From: Winogradskyella vincentii
GTDB lineage: Bacteria > Bacteroidota > Bacteroidia > Flavobacteriales > Flavobacteriaceae
Direction: 5' to 3'
DNA length: 64,000 nucleotides
Assembly (NCBI RefSeq): GCF_020166345.1
Contig: NZ_JAIUJS010000004.1
Coordinates: 62,001-126,000 of the forward strand
The notes below the pieces were generated by a model. The model did no database searches. It was not told the origin of the DNA and worked only from the letters and a program-made list of their open reading frames with translations. Each line of letters opens with the position of its first letter. Position 1 is the first letter of the stretch. Position numbers and translations under genes: made by a program. This document shows positions 61,278-64,000 of the stretch, piece after piece.

Positions 61278-62288
61278 TTTAATCGTTGCCTTAATTGGGT
61301 AATGGTCGGATAATTTTTTATTGTAATTCTTAAACCCATTTACCTTAAAAGCTTCATCAACAAGAATAAAGTCAATCCGAAACGGGAAAAACTTAAAGTC
61401 AAAAGTTCGTCCAAAACCGTTGCCAGCCTCTTCGAAGGTATCTAGTAAATCACCTTTAATTTCATTGTATACATAAGAATGTGCAGTATTATTGAAGTCT
61501 CCGGCTACAATTGTCTTATAACTTGTTTCAGATCTATGCTGATTTATGAGTTCAGCTTGTTCTTGTTGTTTTTGAAATACATTCTTTATTCGAGAAAATA
61601 ACCCATCTGAAGGTTCATTTTTTAATGCTTCTACATCCGTATTAATGCCAGAGGACTGAAGATGAACATTATAAACCCTTATGGTATCCTTTCCCTTAAC
61701 TATATCCATAAATAATCCATTATTATTAGAATCTGGAAAGTCCAAGGAACCACCATTGATAATTGGATATTTTGAAAACATTGCCATTCCTGGCCTAACA
61801 TTTTTCATATATCGAGCATTGAAATGGTTATAACCTTCGAGCTTTATTGGTAAGCCTCTTGTATATTCTTGTAAACAAATTACTTCTGGGCTTTCACTTT
61901 CAAAGAACGCTATAATATCTTCCCTAACCGATTTATCTGGTATCCAATTATAATGGTTAAATAATCTCACATTAAAAGACATTATAGAAATATTGTCCTT
62001 ATCCTTCTCATTTAATGATGATGAGAATTTATAAAGGGAGGTCACATGATTCCATCCCAGAACTAATACCAATAAGGATAAAAGGAGTTGTTTCTTAACA
62101 CGCAGTAACCAATAAATAAAAAACAATATGTTTAATATTATTAAAATTGGCACACTTAAACTAAGTGCAGATATCGTAGCAAAGCTTTTAGGCGGAACAT
62201 AGGGCAACAAATAAGAAATCAGCAATAAAAAAGCCACCAATGAATTGATGGTGAAAACTATTTTATTCCAAAAATTTAATTTTTTCAT
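61266..62288 (-). CDS. Endonuclease/exonuclease/phosphatase family membrane protein
   Basis: A 340-residue protein with two or three membrane helices in the first 95 residues and an EEP catalytic domain after that. Its landmarks are ISIMSFNVRLFNHYNW (Asn), VICLQEYTRG (Glu), VYNVHLQSSG, TIVAGDFNNTAHSYVY (Asp, Asn) and a closing LSDHYPIKATI (Asp-His). This metal-dependent fold cleaves phosphodiesters in nucleic acids or lipids. With its membrane anchor the catalytic side is likely periplasmic; substrate unknown. Confidence 0.88.
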   Translation of the reverse strand: MKKLNFWNKIVFTINSLVAFLLLISYLLPYVPPKSFATISALSLSVPILIILNILFFIYWLLRVKKQLLLSLLVLVLGWNHVTSLYKFSSSLNEKDKDNISIMSFNVRLFNHYNWIPDKSVREDIIAFFESESPEVICLQEYTRGLPIKLEGYNHFNARYMKNVRPGMAMFSKYPIINGGSLDFPDSNNNGLFMDIVKGKDTIRVYNVHLQSSGINTDVEALKNEPSDGLFSRIKNVFQKQQEQAELINQHRSETSYKTIVAGDFNNTAHSYVYNEIKGDLLDTFEEAGNGFGRTFDFKFFPFRIDFILVDEAFKVNGFKNYNKKLSDHYPIKATIKLNQ

Positions 62289-62294
62289 TAATTT

Positions 62295-63167
62295 TTAATC
62301 CTTACCGGCTTTAAATAGAAATTCCTTTTCTTCAGAAGTAAGACTGTCGTAACCACTTTTACTAATCTTATCCAGTATCATATCAATTTTCTTTTGTTTA
62401 TTAAACGCATCAAACTCTTGCTTTGTTTTACCAGTATAGCCACTTTTCCCTTTTTTTCTATGAACTGTCTTTAACTTTGATTTTGGTTTAAACCAACTAA
62501 ACAATCCATCCATCATTCGTTCAAAGCCAGAACCAATATCCTTTCCCTTCAATAGATTTGATGCATATAAATAACCAAATAGGTAACCACCAAAATGCGC
62601 AACGTATCCACCTTGATTAAAACCTAGAAAAAATCTAAATATATCGTATGCTACAAAAACCATAGCTATGTGCTTCCATTTTACTGTAAAGGCGTTAAAA
62701 AGTCTTATTTGGGTTTCTGGCATATATACTGCAACAAACATTAATAGTGCAGAAACACCAGCTGAAGAACCCAAGAGTACGCCACGTGTTCTCAAAAAAT
62801 TTGTTGGTAGAATATTTGCCACTACCAAATACGCCAATCCACCGAAAATAATACCCAAAAGAAACACATTGAGCATCATTTTAGGCCTAAATAAATTTGT
62901 AGTTACTCTGGCTAGATAAAACAGCAATAACATGTTAAAAAGAATATGCCAAAAACCACTGTGGAAAAAACCATAAGTAAGAATTGACCATGGTTGAAGT
63001 ATTGCGTCCATAAAATTAGATGGTAGCACAAAATATTGTGCAACATCCCATTTTAATAAAACGTTTATCAAAAAACTTAAAACAAAAATAATGGAGTTAA
63101 CAACGATTGTTTTACCGAACAGATCAAGGTTATTATACTTGTATTTAAGATCATTAAAGTTGCTCAT
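62295..63167 (-). CDS. Rhomboid-family intramembrane serine protease (second)
   Basis: A 290-residue rhomboid from the ATG at 63165-63167, two bases after the upstream rhomboid stop; an upstream TTG is rejected. Six membrane segments are visible. The catalytic Ser lies in LGSSAGVSALL (a GxSA form of the usual GxSG) and the His in AHFGGYLFGYL. Helix 1-2 loop features (WSILTYGFFHSGFWHILFNML) fit the family. A basic cytosolic tail of about 90 residues follows. Cleaves membrane proteins; targets unknown. Confidence 0.9.
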   Translation of the reverse strand: MSNFNDLKYKYNNLDLFGKTIVVNSIIFVLSFLINVLLKWDVAQYFVLPSNFMDAILQPWSILTYGFFHSGFWHILFNMLLLFYLARVTTNLFRPKMMLNVFLLGIIFGGLAYLVVANILPTNFLRTRGVLLGSSAGVSALLMFVAVYMPETQIRLFNAFTVKWKHIAMVFVAYDIFRFFLGFNQGGYVAHFGGYLFGYLYASNLLKGKDIGSGFERMMDGLFSWFKPKSKLKTVHRKKGKSGYTGKTKQEFDAFNKQKKIDMILDKISKSGYDSLTSEEKEFLFKAGKD

Positions 63168-63169
63168 AA

Positions 63170-63931
63170 CTAATTCCAACGGTATTTATCAGTCTCATTT
63201 TTCTTCCAAAAATACATGAGTAAAAATCCTGTTAATGCACCACCAACATGAGCCATATATGCCGTATTACTCGGACTAAAAATTGAGCTACCTGTTAATG
63301 CAGAAAACAAATCCAAACCTATTATAGCAGGAATAAAATATTTTGCCTTAATGGGTATAGGCAAGAAAATAAGCATCAACTTCGATTCCGGAAACAACAT
63401 ACCAAAGGCCACTAATACACCCATAATTGCTCCTGATGCACCGACCATAGGTGCAATATAAGAACCTACGAAACTACTTAAATCTTTTCCCAAAATTGGA
63501 ACCCATCGCGTATTATACTCTCCATTTGCAAGCGTACTTAAAATCTCAGTCTCTCCAAAGCCAGCACCTAATAATGTTGATAAACCAGTGTTAAATTGGA
63601 AATATAAAAATGCAATTTGAATTGTTGCTGCACCAAATCCTGATAATAAGTAGAAAATTAAAAATTTGCGCATGCCAAATATTTGTTCTACTGCTGTCCC
63701 GAACATCCATAATGCAAACATATTAAATAAGATGTGTGCAAAAGTCGCATTGCTATGCATAAACATGTGAGTTAATACTTGCCAAGGCTGAAATAATTCA
63801 TTTTTCGGAAAGTACAAGGCAAACCACTGCATAAATAGCTCACCATTATTACCCATTAGCATCATACCTGCATACATGATAACATTAATAATCAACAAGT
63901 GCTTTACTCCTTCTGTCATTGATTGTCTCAT
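63170..63931 (-). CDS. Rhomboid-family intramembrane serine protease (first)
   Basis: A 253-residue rhomboid with WQVLTHMFMHSNATFAHILFNMFA split over residues 50-73, catalytic Ser in GASGAIMGVLVAFG and His in YMAHVGGALTGFL. A stretch of about 45 residues (LSTLLGAGFGETE...) between helices is longer than in the neighbour. The two rhomboids are paralogous and coupled. They follow mutL, as commonly seen in flavobacteria. Confidence 0.92.
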   Translation of the reverse strand: MRQSMTEGVKHLLIINVIMYAGMMLMGNNGELFMQWFALYFPKNELFQPWQVLTHMFMHSNATFAHILFNMFALWMFGTAVEQIFGMRKFLIFYLLSGFGAATIQIAFLYFQFNTGLSTLLGAGFGETEILSTLANGEYNTRWVPILGKDLSSFVGSYIAPMVGASGAIMGVLVAFGMLFPESKLMLIFLPIPIKAKYFIPAIIGLDLFSALTGSSIFSPSNTAYMAHVGGALTGFLLMYFWKKNETDKYRWN

Positions 63932-63937
63932 ACTTCT

Positions 63938-64000
63938 TTACTTGAATTTTTTTTCAATATCATCAACACTCCATGTTATAAATGTTGGCCTATTGGTTGG
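63938..64000 (-). CDS. mutL: Partial mutL, 3' end
   Basis: Only the last 20 codons and the stop (63938-63940) are in the window. The tail PTNRPTFITWSVDDIEKKFK matches the C-terminus of MutL, where the RPT motif lies near the endonuclease/dimerisation site. Position before two rhomboid genes supports this. MutL couples mismatch recognition by MutS to strand removal. The short overlap limits certainty. Confidence 0.75.
   Translation of the reverse strand, partial: PTNRPTFITWSVDDIEKKFK

Noticed and set aside
1..64000. CRISPR arrays, insertion sequences, prophage genes, rRNA
   Set aside because: Looked for and not seen: no regular spaced direct repeats, transposase, integrase or structural phage genes, and no rRNA-like sequence.

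Overview
The window looks like a chromosome segment of a member of the Flavobacteriaceae (Bacteroidota). The DNA is AT-rich. Several promoters resemble the Bacteroidota -7 element TAnnTTTG. The gene blocks are ones typical of this family: mutL-rhomboid-rhomboid-...-lepB-dapB-parB-parA, PadR-PspC-DUF2807, and RDD/SpoIIM/DUF4129/DUF4350/MoxR/DUF58. No 16S rRNA lies in the window, so genus level cannot be called.

Layout. Positions 1-9.9 kb hold small housekeeping, envelope and hypothetical genes (partial CarboxypepD_reg protein, lysoplasmalogenase, ECF sigma factor, acyltransferase, Nudix hydrolase, peptidyl-prolyl isomerase, M3 peptidase). A PAS histidine kinase, a receiver protein, an AraC regulator and a cupin follow (10.0-13.4 kb). 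Next come a TRIC-family channel and the RDD/SpoIIM/MoxR/DUF58 block (13.9-21.4 kb), oxyR (22.1-23.0 kb), and the PadR/PspC/DUF2807 envelope block (25.5-29.5 kb). A YceI-porin-YceI set and trxB precede the main feature.

The main feature is a self-contained [NiFe]-hydrogenase island at about 33.9-49.1 kb. A nickel-type transporter converges on hypF-hypD-hypE. Divergently, on the + strand, run hypA, hoxF1, hoxUY1, hoxF2, hoxUY2, hoxH, hoxW, hypB and hypC. The enzyme resembles the soluble NAD-reducing hydrogenase of Ralstonia eutropha (group 3d), with three differences. HoxU and HoxY are fused into one polypeptide. The hoxF-hoxUY module is present twice, with only one hoxH. The second HoxF has a rebuilt nucleotide pocket: the conserved Glu-Glu of the GEETAL motif is Ala-Ala, and neighbouring residues differ, while its iron-sulfur ligands are intact. 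A terminator and a second promoter separate the two modules. I suggest two isoforms, or one larger complex, with different electron acceptors sharing one catalytic subunit.

Five palindromes of the form ATGA-N6-TCAT (Crp/Fnr core TGA-N6-TCA) lie upstream of the transporter, hypF/hypA, hoxF1, hoxF2 and the YceI-porin genes. In three cases a TAnnTTTG-like element starts exactly 29.5 bp from the palindrome centre, which would place the palindrome near -41.5. This suggests one Crp/Fnr-type regulon covering the hydrogenase and the YceI-porin genes.

Downstream of a tRNA-Pro the window returns to core genes: sugar dehydrogenase, udk, a DivIC-like gene, both methylmalonyl-CoA mutase subunits, parAB, dapB, lepB, two rhomboids and the 3' end of mutL. 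I found no CRISPR array, insertion sequence, integrase or rRNA. No gene-free stretch exceeds about 270 bases.
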